A DNA stretch of 64,000 bases from Plectrocnemia conspersa (GCA_009617715.1 VTFK01000032.1:682001-746000), one strand, 5' to 3'; shown: positions 1 to 12,839, counted from the first letter of the stretch. Program-made: numbers and translations. The notes: a model not told the origin generated them from the letters alone.

Positions 1-124
1 AATAATATTTTTTGCAGTTTTGCCGCAACTCAAAATATTTCTCTTACTTAAACGGGCTGCCTAAGATTACTTTAAATTCGACGTTTTATTTACCCGTATG
101 AACTGTGCTCAGTACATTGTTTAA

Positions 125-290
125 TAGAACAGCGTAGTCTGTAACGTCTCAGACTAGTAGCTCTGAGGTTGCAGCTTCGAGCCCCGGCAGCGACACTCGA
201 ATTTTTATTTATAAAAAATGCGCTATTATTAAATAAAAACCGGCTTACGCCTATCAGGTTACAACGGAATATTTAATAAAAATAGATAAT
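125..290 (+). mobile_element. tRNA-derived SINE, copy 1 (internally deleted)
   Basis: The tRNA-like head includes CGTAGTCTGTAACGTCTCAG and a B-box-like GCAGCTTCGAGCCCC, with a CTCAGA/TCTGAG stem. It is followed by the family linker GGCAGCGACACTCGAATTT and an A-rich stretch. It then jumps directly to the 3' end unit GGCTTACGCCTATCAGG and GTTACAACGG, tailing into AATAAAAAT. The central body seen in copies 2 and 3 is missing. Confidence 0.65.
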
Positions 291-1034
291 TTACCTATTA
301 TTAACCATTTGAACCGTAAAATCTTGAGTAATTTTCGACAAAGACAGAATATTTTACTAACAAACAATTTTTAATTTAGATTTTTTTTTTAGTTTTTATA
401 TTTGCACAAACTTTTTGCAGCTTGAAAGTTCAAAGAAACAATGAAAAAAATAATATGATAGATTCAAATAATAAAAATCAATTTATTGCTTGAACTCAAT
501 CTTAGAATGGTACACGTCATAACAGATTTCAGATCCAAACTCAATGCAAAATGACAATTGGTACACTTAGTATAATTTGCATCAGTACACAGTCTTCTTG
601 TGTATTGCAAAATCACGTCAATTGATAGGTCAAAAGTATTTTCCCGACTTTTTCAAACACATATGCTTAACTTCTTCAGGCCGGTTTACCAGCCTATGAA
701 ATTTAAAGAGTTAGGCTACTAAATCGGTAATAATGGACCTTTTTTTTAACATTCCTCATTGTCATATATATTAAGTATCAATTCGATATTTAAATACTGA
801 GACGTTTCAGATTATTATTGATTACAACTAGGCGATATATTTTTTCCGGTTATTTTATTTTAACTAAATTATGTGACTACTTAATTAAAAGATTAATAAA
901 TTGAAAGAATAAATTTCTTGCTTTGTTTAATGATATCTATCCTAGACAATATGAAAGATATAACTTCTGTAAAGCACTTCTGTAGAGATTGAATATTTGT
1001 TGTATACATATAATTGACTATGTGTAAAGAGCAC

Positions 1035-1077
1035 TTATTGCGCTTTTAGCATGCAAAGCGCGCTAAAAGCGCAATAA
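1035..1077. repeat. Perfect 16-bp inverted repeat, 11-nt loop
   Basis: TTATTGCGCTTTTAGC (1,035-1,050) pairs exactly with GCTAAAAGCGCAATAA (1,062-1,077). A related ATTGCGCTTTTAACGCG word occurs at about 15,710. Confidence 0.75.
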
Positions 1078-2095
1078 ATAAACATGCAAAAATGTCTTTA
1101 CGACCTACCTATAAGTGCAATTACTATACTGACAAGTAAATTTGTACGTGTTAACCAGATTTTCTGATAAATAAGCATCTCAACGGCCGTTCGGAGTTTT
1201 TAAAATTGCATTGAAAAGCGTAGCAATTGCAAGGTAAATTATTATAAGAAAGACGACAGACAAACAAATCTAATTACACCTCCAAAGATTGTGCAAACAG
1301 AATAACTTTCTTCATATTGACTAAGTGTATATGAGCGCGTACATAGCGCAAAACACACGAAAGTTTATTATTTAAATACCAATAAAGCAGCCGCTTCCCC
1401 TTTTTATTTTAATCTGCTCTTGAAAGACATATACGTCATAAAGCTATTAATTTGTTGAACTTTCTTTGTAGTGCTCTGCTTCTATATAAAAAATATCTCC
1501 CAAAATAATTTATTTAATTAAGCATGTATTTTGGTACAGAAGAGATTTATTTATCAAAAAAAAGTAAATCGAGGACGGGAAGCATTTATATCCAGATCTC
1601 GTTCCATCAGTGCATTATATATATTCACCTATAGATGCATAATTATGTATATGTATAAAAAGGACGGAAATAACGCTAAGCACTATTTCTAAACAGAGCC
1701 AAGTCCAGACTATCGCCTCGGTTATAGCGCGGTCTATCAATAGTACCACGCGATGCTTCTCAGAATAGGACATTGAGGGAAAAATCCGTCTGCTTTATAT
1801 AGATAAAGTATATAACATATTACTATGTCTAAATATAAATCTATGTCTGTGCATGCATGTAAAAAGTATTTTCGCCTCGGCTCCCGCAGAGTGCGACAAG
1901 TGTTCCTAGTATGACGATAAATCAAGGGACACGTAAAAAAAAGTATACTAGTTTAATGGTTCATAATAAGATTCGCGTAATTACAGCGTTACTCTTACTT
2001 GTAGATCTTGATAATATGTTGTAAATATATTTATATATATTAACCATTGCATCGATATTTGTTCGATATCATATTCTTCAAATCTTAAACATAGA

Positions 2096-2166
2096 TTTAC
2101 CCCGTTGTAACACATTAGACTTACGCATGTCAGGTTACAATAGAAGCTTACAAATAAAAATAAAAT
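2096..2166 (+). mobile_element. SINE 3'-end fragment
   Basis: TTACCCCGTTGTAACAC...GCATGTCAGGTTACAATAG followed by AATAAAAATAAAAT matches the 3' unit of the SINE copies at 17.6 and 50.4 kb. No tRNA head is attached. Confidence 0.6.
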
Positions 2167-3379
2167 ATTTCATCTTTCGTATAGTTCAGATTAACACATA
2201 TCAAAAATATAAATATAGTGAATTAACCTTTTTTTATTAAATTTGTTGTTAAATACACATTTACATGCGGTAGTTTCATTATTAGATCTGCTAGATTATT
2301 TTGATACATTTAATTATTTTAATACTCTCTCGAATGTTTTATTAAAGAATTTAAGTAATTTCAAAAATGCGTCTATTAAAAAGTCATCAAGTCGACGAAA
2401 AACTGTCTCTGCATTCCAATGATGCAATTCCGTTTTTCCACTGATTTGAGTCATTAGACATGACTATTTTAAGATACATTTACATTATATTTATATAGCA
2501 ATAGTGTCGATAAAGATACATTTGTAGTCTTATTAATCTTCTATTTATATGCAACCTAAGGCCCAAGTAAGCATTCCTAATCGGCTTATATGCCTGAAAA
2601 TAGAATCTGCGCGTGTCGTACATAAACGAAACGTAAATACATGTTAATTTATTGAATGTATTTATATAAGTAAGTACATATAAAATGTACATATTCTAAA
2701 TTCTCCGTTTATCATGCGTCACATTTACAACATTTCACGGGCAGTGTATTTTACTGGATTTTACAATCCAAAAAATGTTAACTACTTGATTTCAAAGACA
2801 AGTTCGTTACAGTCAATTAAATAATCATGAAGCATTAAAAATAACTGTTTTTTAAACGAGTTTTAGGATTGAAACTTTAGGTTAGTTCTGGCGAGAAAAT
2901 ATTCTACCGTGCGCTGGCAATTTTCCAGGCGTCAAATGCAGATTTCATAGAAATGCGGAATTTTTAAGCATTTTCTGAGCAAGAATCTTCGTGTCTTATT
3001 GATCGCATAATCTTGTGAATCGACCAAGGTCGAATTTGTTTCGGACGCGCAACTCGGGACAAAGCTTACGTAAGTCGAGTTTAGCTACAGATCCATCGAA
3101 AGAGCACTTAATGCAGCAGGGAATTATCCTTAGATTTAAAACAGTATAAAAAGAGTTTTCCATTATGTATTTGAAACTTACAACCATTGGAATATTATGA
3201 ATTTGGATCATAGGTAAACTCTTAATTATTCGTGGTAACTATTAAGCTGGATATTTTAGCTCCGCTTAGTGCAACTTCAACTAAACTCTTGTAAAGAACT
3301 TCTTTTAGTTGTCCAAATAATTCAGGTCGCAAAAAATTCAGCGAATTAAGACGTTTGTTTGCTTATACGTTAAACCATA

Positions 3380-3462
3380 GGTTTTTTTTTTTAGTCTTTT
3401 GTTATAACCTGACAGGCGTACGCCTAATGCATTACAATGGTGTTGTACTGGGTAAATCAGAA
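3380..3462 (-). mobile_element. SINE 3'-end fragment
   Basis: GTTATAACCTGACAGGCG, CCTAATGCATTACAATGG and GGGTAAATCAG are the reverse complement of the SINE 3' unit, preceded by the T-rich complement of the tail. Confidence 0.55.
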
Positions 3463-3525
3463 TTTTTTAAACAAAAAATGTGTTGAAACTCACTGGAAAG
3501 GTTTTTGCTAAAGAAAATTATATTC

Positions 3526-3547
3526 AAATATCATTTAAATGATATTT
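3526..3547. repeat. Perfect 22-bp palindrome
   Basis: Half-site AAATATCATTT joined directly to its complement AAATGATATTT. AT-only apart from two C/G positions; chance occurrence is possible in such AT-rich DNA. Confidence 0.6.
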
Positions 3548-4094
3548 AAAGCAGCTTTTTCTATGCCACGCAGCACATAAAAAATTTGTTTACTTTAGAC
3601 ATGTCAAATCTAAAGCTAAGCGAACAAATACAAATATACAACTGAAGACTAGATGTAAAATTCAATTGTAAAACATCATATATTTGCATAAAATTTTATA
3701 GTGATTTCTAAAATTTTGTCTAATCCTCGTCTGACAAATCTTTTTGATTCATTTTTTTAGTGTTAGTGTCATATGGCCGAATTAAATCTGAAAAAACACA
3801 GATTAACGTATTTCGAAGGATCGAAAAGGGGCAAAGGTGTTCCGACAAATTTGTTAAATTTGATAAACAAAAGTGCCGAAACTGTATTGGTCTTAAATGA
3901 AGCTCTTATTAGGGTAAAAATTAGATCCAAGATTCACGTTCACTAGAAAAAATTGGAATAAAATTCAGAGCATATATCAAACGCAATATTTTTTCTGGAT
4001 GTTTTTTCGAGAATGTATTTACGAAATCCACCAATTATTTCTCTTTGGTTTATGGTAGTCTGTATAACATGTTTCTAAATACCATCTCTCCAAA

Positions 4095-4520
4095 TGTCAA
4101 TTGTAAAAGTATCCAGGGCTGCAAAGCTAGCTGACCAATCGCAATTATGCAGCGATCACCCAGCCTTTAAAAAGCGACATTTGCTTGATGGGCATTGTCC
4201 AAGGTCGTATACTGTAATGGGAATCGCGTGAATCCAGCGACTTATTATATCCGTTACCGTTTCGCAACCTAAAATATTTATTTAATTGCACCGGAGAATC
4301 CTTGTGTTTTATTCATGAGAGAACCATTTAGTTCTAGTCATCACGAGAGTCGTAGCGAGAGCTATTGTGTGGTCCCAATCATGGATAAATATTTTGGTCA
4401 CAGTAAAATAACACGAGTTTTGAGAATAAGACCCTTTACAAACATGAGCATCTGTGTGGTTTATTGTTTCGCAACAAAGAAATATTCTTTCAATGACGGA
4501 GAAAATTTACAGTTGCGTGC
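4095..4520 (+). repeat. Unclassified dispersed repeat E, copy 1
   Basis: GGCTGCAAAGCT, GACCAATCGCAATTATGCAG and CACCGGAGAATCC are shared with the copies at 20.8 and 36.3 kb, as is a 3' block around TATTTTGGTCACAGTAAAAT and CGAGTTTTGAGA. The 111-codon ORF at 4,315-4,650 lies in and past this repeat, has no recognisable domain and is not conserved as an ORF in the other copies. Confidence 0.55.
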
Positions 4521-4639
4521 TATTTATGTGATTTCTCTGAAAATAGCAGAAATGACGTCCCTGATTCCAATCCAGAAATTCTCGGGTAATCTAAAAAATC
4601 AATCTCGAATCTATCCCGAAAATATTTTTAAAAATATGC

Positions 4640-5440
4640 CTATTCAGTAAAATCATATGGAATACATTCTCGCTAGTAGATATATTTTTTTGTTAGTAAA
4701 AATGTAATTTTTTGCCACAATTAAGTAAAATTATATAATGTAAACTTTTCCATTAGTAGAAATATATACATTTACATACTAATCATTATTTATTTACATA
4801 CGTTGTATAAATAGTTGTATTTTTCAGTGAACTTATATTTTTTACTAGTGAAGTTTAAATACATTTTCATCAGTAGATATTTATAGTAAGCACTAGTAAA
4901 ATAACATGCTGTTTTAAAGTGTCTCTGAAACTTAATTTGACAGTTTCGAAACGTAAATTTGCTGTTTTAACCCAAACCTACCTAAACGAATTAATCAAAT
5001 TCAACTTGCCCTAATGAAAATTATAAAACTAATTACAAGTCTAAAATACAAACTAAGCCAACTCATTTCTCAGGGGTAAATAAGCGGAAGAATAAGTACA
5101 TACAGACATCGCATCTCACATATTGCTCCATAGTTTGTCTGCATTTCTATATTATACTATGTTTTAAAAATGTGATAGCTATCCTTACCGATTTTACTAT
5201 GGATTTCTATTATAAGATGGCTGATCAAAGTATGTTTAAACTGAATTTTGGTCAATAGGAGGGCGCAAAAACAATTATCACTTCTCAGAAGGCAAAAATT
5301 CATGTCGAAAGCAATAAAATCGTGACGGCCCCATCGCAGTGGGAACGCTTGGTAACGAGTTGTGTGGAATTTACGTGTGTGCAATTTTATTTTGCACAAT
5401 AATCCGGTCACCCTTTTGAAGATCTGCATGGCTATTGTGC
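4640..5440 (-). repeat. Composite dispersed repeat, copy 1 (inverted relative to copy 2)
   Basis: Two parts. At 4,640-4,920 is an AT-rich part built from CACTAGTAAAA/TTTTACTAGTG words around ATATATAT. At 4,925-5,440 is a part whose reverse complement matches 45,170-45,555 over nearly 400 bases, with shared words such as GGTAAGGATAGCTAT, CTATGGAGCAATATGTGAG and TTATTCTTCCGCTTATTT. The same two parts occur in the same relative order at the other locus, so they form one element. An ORF at 5,157-5,429 lies inside the repeat and is not a supported gene. Confidence 0.7.
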
Positions 5441-7179
5441 AGTTTAAGGTGCTCTGCTAATATATAATGTCAGTAAAATAAACCCAAAGAATTAGTATTT
5501 CTAAAGTTTATGGACAATCCATTATGGTTTTAATGTTTTCTTCAGGAATTGATAAATCCTATTTAATTTGAGCCGCAGAAACTTTGGTAAAAGAGCTCAA
5601 AAAACATAGTTATTATGTTAAATATTATAAGTGAATTTACTATCTATGTTAAACGGGCCCACATTAGTAAATATATTACAGTACCACAAAGAGCCCATAA
5701 ACGTATATCATCTACAATAAGATTCGAGTAAAATAATTATTTAATATGTTTAGATTTATGGGTTAGAAGTTCACACGAGTATCTTTAACTAAGATAATTA
5801 ATTTTATTGCATTGGAAGTTCAGATACTTTTCCAAAATTTATAATTTACGCTAACCTGACCCACCGATGTTTACGTACGTCGAATATAGAGCGAACAATA
5901 CTAATTGACAGACTTCATTAGAAGGTATAATATATTCTGAGACTATGTTGGTGACAGGGTCACAAGGGACGCATGAATATGCTAATGTCTACCCTTGTTA
6001 TTCACCAAACGAAATTGTGCAATATACAACAATTTTCTGATTAATAAATACTATTTTCCGTGATATATCTAAAAACATTTTTCAGACAAAAGTTTTTATA
6101 TCAAGTATTTTGATTAAATATAATCACAATAACAAAACATTTCATAGTGATTTACTTTAACCAATTTAGATTCGTTGCAATGCAACCGGTGCATATATTA
6201 TTTCCTACAAAAGCCTTTTTAAAGCACATTACTTCATATCATATCCCAAATTTTATAGACTAAAAATATAATGTTTTATTATAAGTTCATACCAAAAAAC
6301 TGTTACACGACAAATTTGGCTCTTCTTTAAAATGAATAATTTAACATCACAAATTTTATAAAAAAATAATCCTATAGTTATCATAATAATCTAAAATTTC
6401 ATTGTTCTTTTTGCTTGAGAATCTTGGTTCAGATGACAATTTGTTGAACAAAGGGTCTGTTTGTTTTGGGAGTATGTCTGTAAGATATTTTGAAAACTGT
6501 GGTATTTAATCGTTGATCCATAAAATATTATTTTAATTTATTGTCTTGACGTCGTTTTTTAGGGTTAGTTTTAGAGAACCCTTGGTCACAAGTATGTTTT
6601 GTGAACATGAAAGAAAGGATTTGTTCTATAGAAACTTATTATTGTTCTCAATATTTGTAGTATATTTTAAGGAAAAAATCTAAAATAAACCGTAACTAAT
6701 TAAATTTAATATTTTTTTTATTCAAATTTGAACGATTAATATTTTTTAGTAAATTAATTTAAAATCAAATATAATATGATAAACATGTGTGAAAAAGAAA
6801 ATACGACACAAATCACAAACATCCATTTTATAATTTGGTTTACTGCGTTGCTTCTAAAATATGTATCTAACATGAAAAACTTGAGATCAGTCAGAGTTTT
6901 TAAAACTTCTTCAAGCTAAACCAATTTATTATGATATTTTCGCTCTTCTATAAGGTTATGATTTTAACATTGGCACACATAATTATAAATAAATATTATA
7001 TTAATCCAATAAAAATAACGTGAATGTCAGATCTATCACCTCTAATGTAATTAGTGAAACATATATACTGATGTGTCAAATTAGATCTTGTATTAAATCT
7101 CACGTATCAATTTTTGAGAGATTAAAATTGTATATTTGCACATTAAAATGTAGTTCCGAGAACGTAGTATTGTAGGTAT

Positions 7180-7350
7180 ATGTCAAGGGTCGTACTCGAA
7201 ACGATTTCCCCACAGAGTATGTGCACATTTCCGAGCACAAAAAGGTTTACTACCAATAGCTCATTAGCCCCCGTAATCCATTTACGTTAATCAGCGCGGC
7301 CACTTTGCGGACCCAAACAACGTGTTTACGTTACGTACACATATTTATTT
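7180..7350. promoter_or_regulatory. Candidate distal regulatory element upstream of the promoter
   Basis: A GC-richer patch in AT-rich upstream DNA, with homeodomain-type words close together: GTAATCC (7,274) and GTTAATCAG (7,287), then CGCGGCCACTTTGCGG and GTTTACGTTACGTAC. No repeat family or ORF explains it. Conservation cannot be tested here. Confidence 0.25.
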
Positions 7351-8090
7351 ATACTCTTTGATATTAATTAAATTAGAAAGCTCAATATAAAAAAATCAAT
7401 GGAAAAAGATACTCTCACAATGAAATACGTACGTTTTTAATTCACGTGCAACGTACTAGATTGGTTCACATTGAACTTTTTAATACATATGAGTATGTAT
7501 TGTGATTATAAATAAATACAAACGCGCCGTAAAAATAGAGTTTGCAATACAGTGCTTTCTAAGCTCAGGTTCGTAAGCGGTTATTATGATAAATAAATGG
7601 CACAGTGGGATATTCGGTTCAACGCTCGACCTTGATAGTCCGTTCGCAGTTTTCTTTACTGCTTTAGATTTTTTCTTTTTTAGCCTGGTATAGTATACAA
7701 ACTTAAGCGTATATTTTTTATTATAAATATATGTTACGTTTATCATTGTGCAGTAATATTTTTTTCTCAAAGATATGATTTTTTAAATTGTCTTTATATC
7801 ATATTTTTTATGTTTATGTTTAACGCTCAGCTATTATATATGTTTTATTTCACTAGAATTAAATGTACTTAATTATATATCATTTATATGTTTAATTAGG
7901 CATAGATTTAATAACTATTATTACTATTTTTCCTAGTTATATACATACATATAATTATGTTTATATAATGATTTCAAAGTATTGATTATTCATGCTTCTA
8001 GTTAAACAATTTTTATTCCAGTAGCCTTAAGTTTTTTAACCTTACTTCAGGTTATACTATAGAATTTTTAAAACTAAGAGTTAACCTTTT

Positions 8091-8160
8091 GTATGCCACG
8101 GACGCCGTACGAAGCTCTGTCGAATCGCTACCGTATTGGCACGGCCTTCGTGCTATTACA
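8091..8160. mobile_element. Isolated TTAA transposon terminus with subterminal inverted repeat
   Basis: TTAACCTTTTGTATGCCACG followed by GACGCCGTACGAAG and, 30 bases on, the complementary CACGGCCTTCGTGC. The TTAA/CC(C)TTTTG start with a GC-rich subterminal hairpin is typical of piggyBac-like ends. No opposite end was found. Confidence 0.35.
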
Positions 8161-8879
8161 ATACCTTAGGTACATATATAAAGCCATATGTGTAGAAACA
8201 ATTAAAATTATTACCACTCTAAAACATTCATAAAATGGCTAAAATTAAATGTTAAATTTTCAACGTCGCCAGGGCTGTCATATGCAACTTGTGCCTTTAT
8301 AACTTTTTAATATTATTTGTATATTACGCCAAAGTACTTTAGCACATAAGAGCTTTAGACTGCATAAACTAAGAATAGGCAATTATTTAGGTCTTCTTTT
8401 AGTGTTAGTAATCCTCATGTATAAATCGTTGATTATATAATAAAAACCTGACATTTGACTTTGTGAGTAATCAAATCTATATTACGCAAAATACTATCTT
8501 AATTATGAATGTTGCGTAAAACATCTAAGATGTGTTAATGTCTTATACTCGGAAGAGTAAGCAATTACGCACCGGGCTTAACTAAATTATAAATTATCAT
8601 TGGAGCGCGAATAATTTGTAAACACGATGTGCGATATTTGTTCTCGACACAAACAATTTTTTTAAATTATTAACACTTTAAATATGATTTTGCAGTAATA
8701 TAATATAATTGATCTGTTCTCTTAAAGGACATTTTAAATATCAAGTTCAACTCTTGGAAATTTGTGGTAACTGCTTGGCTGGACTTAAACTGATGATCGA
8801 AGTAGGAAATGTCCGAAATCCTTGCTTATGTGCAAGTAATTCCAAGTCACGAACGAAGTAGTAGTATAAACGAAGTTCA

Positions 8880-9676
8880 ATGGCAGTGTTACCGCTTATT
8901 AATATATGATTGCAAACTGCTTTTTCTGTGCTGCAAACATTGCAGTACACTCTTGTAACATTCGGAGTTTACAGTGGTTCCTTTTAGAACAAACTCTGAT
9001 GCACTGTGCCCTCACTATCGAAAAAACTATTAGCATGACGTACGACTTTAACTGAAGTGTCTTCTTAGGGCGAAGAGAGTCACTCGTTTTCCATTGGGAA
9101 CCCTGCATTTTCGTCTCAGGGTCATAACCATATATCCAACTTTCATCTCCAGTTATAATTTTGACCATGAAATCCGGATTTGCATCAAGACGAAACTGAC
9201 ACAAGAATTTCCTCCTGTTCGTCAGTCAAAAGTCTGGGATCAAATTTCGCACCTACTCGTTTCATTTACAAATTATAGGTCAAAATGCTTTGTACGAGAT
9301 GTTATGTTCTTCAGTAAGTTCTCTAATAGTAAATGGCCTATTTGAACGAACCATTTTTGAAACTTTTTGCACGTTTTCGACTGTTTTTGAGGTCTAAGGA
9401 CGTCTCGACTTTTGTTCGTCTTCAATCTTCAGAGTCGCCACATTATCGCCATACACTGGTTTTTACATTTAACGAGCTTCTTTGGCTTTTTTTTGCAACT
9501 TAATGATCGAAAACCATAATACGCTACAGAGAGATTCCGGTTCTGGAAGTCACAACTTGTTCAAATTTGACACTGACTATCTCAACGGATCTGGCTATTG
9601 AACTTATTACTTCAAATGGATCGTTAACAGTTGCTGCTATAAAAATTCATTCATCGTATTTTTTTATCACACCTCG
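8880..9676 (-). mobile_element. Degenerate mariner-family transposon with frameshifted transposase
   Basis: Read on the minus strand, the element begins at the TA-flanked terminus CGAGGTGTGAT (9,676 leftwards). It proceeds through an N-terminal transposase region that is heavily mutated, then MKRVGAKFDPRLLTDEQEE (around 9,270-9,210). A frameshift leads into FRLDANPDFMVKIITGDESW, then YGYDPETKMQGSQWK and RPKKT, ending near 8,900. The TGDE(S/T)W block carries the first catalytic aspartate of the mariner D,D34D triad. Beyond it the reading frame is scrambled and neither the second aspartate nor the SPDLAP block is recognisable, so the copy is dead. Its 5' 130 bases closely match the shorter copy at 56,928-57,287, including the block GATAGTCAGTGT, so both belong to one family. 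The 3' terminus was not found; the left limit is approximate. Confidence 0.8.
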
Positions 9677-10636
9677 TATATCTACTGGTAACAATGTATT
9701 TGCATATGATTTTATAATACTAAAACGCTAGTGTATATAGAACTTTACATATACATAACAAAACGATAGTTTTGTATAAAAAAATATTAATATTATCTTG
9801 TAGCGTTTTTAATACAAAAATGTATAACTTTTATCTGGCGCTCGAAATGTAGATTTTAACTAGTAATATATGTAAAATATATGATTAATGATAAACCTGT
9901 AATTATATATATTTTTACGTATAATTATGTAAAATTATATAGTAAACCAATTTAACGTTAAAAAAAATATATTTGTCCTTATGGTCCCATGACTATACTA
10001 CTTTATAAACAAATAATATTATGCACTTTTTTTTTGATTGAATAACCTCTTGCGTGAAAGTAAGTACGCCAGACTCTTGTTCTTACCTTTCGTTTTTCTT
10101 GCAAACTTACACACAACCGTACACATTTTTATGTGTACGAACACAAACGCTAATGTAGTTATATATATATAGTTTATATATGTGTATGTGTGTTTAATAC
10201 GTATTAAAGCCATAAACGTCTGCGACTGACAAAGCTATTCAGCGCCAGTCTATATATAGCGCAAGCTGTTTGTTTAGAATCGGTTGTCACGCAAGATAGT
10301 GCCATATGTGCACGTCATCGTTTTATATATAGTACTTTTTACAATAAAAATCCGGAAAGTATAAACTTTTGATTAAATATTAAATAAATATACAATACAA
10401 AAATGTCGAGCGTGTATGGCGGCAAGTCGATTAGCGGTGATAATATGGCAGTACAAGAGTTAAAAATATATTTACGATAACGTAATTTGTTGTGTGAGAA
10501 ATATATTCACGTGATAAAAAAATTGTTACACAGACTATCCCGACGTAATGATGAATGTCAATTATCAATACTTTCTGATTTTAATGTCGTTGATTAGATT
10601 CTGACAATGTTTTGGATTATATATTATATTTAATAG

Positions 10637-10736
10637 ATATTGTTCGTCAGCATTCCGAAAAATAACTTTAAATCATACGGTCAATCGTCTGACCGATAAA
10701 TACCGATTTTCATCGAGTACCCGCGAATATATAACA
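10637..10736 (+). mobile_element. Putative solo LTR, copy D, 3' half only
   Basis: From TTGTTCGTCAGCATTC through ACTTTAAATCATACGG, CGATAAATACCGATTT and CGAGTACCCGCGAATAT to TATAACA, this matches the downstream part of copies A and B. The TATA-containing half is absent. It is followed by ATAT as in copies B and C. Confidence 0.55.
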
Positions 10737-10758
10737 ATATTTTATTTAAAATATAATA

Positions 10759-10800
10759 TTAACCCTTTGTTTCATGGTGTTGCAAATTTATGTTGATATT
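10759..10800. mobile_element. Isolated TTAA/CCCTTTG transposon terminus
   Basis: TTAACCCTTTGTTTCATGG followed by GTTGCAAATTTATG resembles, in reverse complement, the right end of the MITE at 59,191-59,330. No partner end was found nearby. Confidence 0.35.
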
Positions 10801-12212
10801 TCTATCGAGTTCATAAATTCCTTATTTTTAAAATGTTGTATATTTGCACTGAAATAGTAGTAATAATAATTTGATTTTCAAAATATATTTTTTTCTTAAT
10901 ATATAAAGTAATACTTAACCTTTAATATTTTTTTCGACGATAAAAAAAGGGTCGAGTACTTAACTATAAGCTTAGTTTATAATTATGTAAATGTACTTCC
11001 ATATGACTTATATTAATAATTTTCTAATAAATAATAATTCTTTTCATACAAATTAATTTGTATCTAAAGAAAGCGTTTTAATGTCAATATTTTAGCACAT
11101 TAATATATTTTTAAAAAAGATGTTTATTGTATATCTGAAATTATTTTCTGATAGAAACTTTACAAATAGAACATCCCGCATAAATATTGTGAAATCTTGT
11201 ATAATAAAAATGTCAATCAAAAGTCACGATATTATTATATGATATATTCACACAAGGATTGCTTTATCTTTATGCAAGTAAAATTTATTATGTTCATTCA
11301 AAACGTTTACTTATATTTTCTTAAATATTTCTATAAATATTGATACTTATTATATTTCCAGATTTAATGATTAAAAAATCGAACTTTTGCTATCAAATAT
11401 AAGGTTTAATAAATTAAAACCGATTTTATCATCTGGTCCAGACTTCATATCTAATAATTATAAAAAGTGTATTAAAAGTCTTCTTAAAACTGTAATATTA
11501 ATTTAAAAACACTGTCAAAACTGCTTTTCAATCACTCTAAACATTTTCTTGTTGATCATTAATTTATGTGTTTTACAGATAATTGATTCAGAAAACACGA
11601 AATAATATCTCTCGAATTTAATACTCAAATAAATGTATTTATATTTTAAGTTTTTGCTAAAAAAACATCCAATCTTCATAAACAAATTTCTTATATAACT
11701 ATTTAGAGAATCAATGAATATTTTTTGGTAATAATTCGCAATAAAATTACTGCAGTGTTTTTTTTTATAATTTATTAATTATATAGGTTAACAATTTATA
11801 TATATTTAAAAATCATATGAATTATTAATGCTTATTTTTATTAATAAATCGTTGTTACATAAGCTAAAAACTAGACACTGGTAAATCTCATTTAAATCCT
11901 AGTAAAGCTATTTACTTGATGATAATTTAGATTTTACTTGTAACGTGGTCACTATTTCTAAATAAGCATAAAAAAATCTGGAATTTGTAAAGCAGTGCGA
12001 TACATCTTATTTATCTTGTTTATACGGCACACTGGTTTTTAGCATACTAAATGTAGCTAAGTAATTTAAAATTCTAGCATTATATGAAATATTCATTAAT
12101 TAAAACAAATTAAAAAAAAAGATATGGATAATTTTATTTTGTCTTGGAAACACTCGGATAAGACTCACTGATTTCCTTTATAAATGTTAAAAAATATATC
12201 ACGCATTGTAAT

Positions 12213-12562
12213 TAGGGATTGCAATAAAACCGGTATTACCGAGAGAAAAACAGTCAATACCGGTATTGCCATCCTTATTTTAATTAATGGACCACTCGCG
12301 TGATTTACAGTGTTTATTGATTAACAAACATGAGCATTATTATACGGCAGAAACTATTGTTTCGATATAATAAATATTTTTATACGCAATACCTGCTTTT
12401 GGTTTCACTTCGCCAGCCATCCTTATCATAAAAAAGGGCCAGCAGCCTCTGTTACATAATATATTTAATTTTCGGTACTAATGGAATTTTATTTTGTAAT
12501 ACCGATAGTCTCGATGGTAAATGTTTGTACTTATACCGGTATAACCGGTACTGAAATCCATA
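12213..12562. mobile_element. hAT-like MITE just upstream of the promoter
   Basis: The element begins TAGGGATTGCAATAAAACCGG and ends CCGGTACTGAAATCCATA, imperfect inverted termini (TAGGGATT/TATGGATT). It carries several CCGGTAT/ATACCGG words subterminally. Flanking octamers ATTGTAAT (12,205-12,212) and ATTATAAC (12,563-12,570) agree at 6 of 8 positions, as expected for an old hAT-type 8-bp duplication. It is 350 bp with no coding capacity, and ends about 280 bases before the CpG island. Confidence 0.6.
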
Positions 12563-12839
12563 ATTATAACACGCTCGTGCGTTACGATTTTTAACAATGT
12601 AACTACTAAATAAGTATTTTGATATATTTTATTTTTAACTGTCAATCGTTCAGTTATCGGCCCGATAGCCCGTCATATTGTGAACGAACGGTAGAGTTTT
12701 TCGAATGAGCGATTATATTCGTTATCAAATTTATTCACACGCCTCTCTTCTAACGTCCGCATTCTATTCGCTTCGGCACGGTGTAAAAAATAATTTTGCA
12801 ATTATCGCACCGTCCGGTTTGTAGCCCCTGCTCTACGAC

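Larger units (their letters stand above)
301..4090. other. AT-rich upstream DNA without genes
   Basis: Apart from the SINE fragments and the palindromes at 1,035 and 3,526, I see no gene, RNA or recognisable element. ORFs of 60-71 codons here have no supporting features. Confidence 0.6.
5441..8879. other. AT-rich upstream DNA without genes
   Basis: Contains the island at 7,180-7,350 and the TTAA terminus at 8,091; otherwise nothing recognisable. The words ATTGTGCAGTTTAAGGTGCTCTGCTAAT at about 5,433 recur in diverged form at about 57,312, so a further repeat family probably exists. Confidence 0.5.
9690..12204. other. AT-rich upstream DNA without genes
   Basis: Holds the LTR fragment at 10,637 and the TTAA terminus at 10,759. 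The rest is AT-rich with no recognisable feature. Confidence 0.55.

Noticed and set aside
4315..4650. 111-codon ORF
   Set aside because: It lies in and beyond dispersed repeat E and is not kept open in the other copies.
8747..8950. 67-codon ORF as mariner C-terminus
   Set aside because: A faint FVRD-like match only; no DNA or SPDLAP block, so I ended the element near 8,880.
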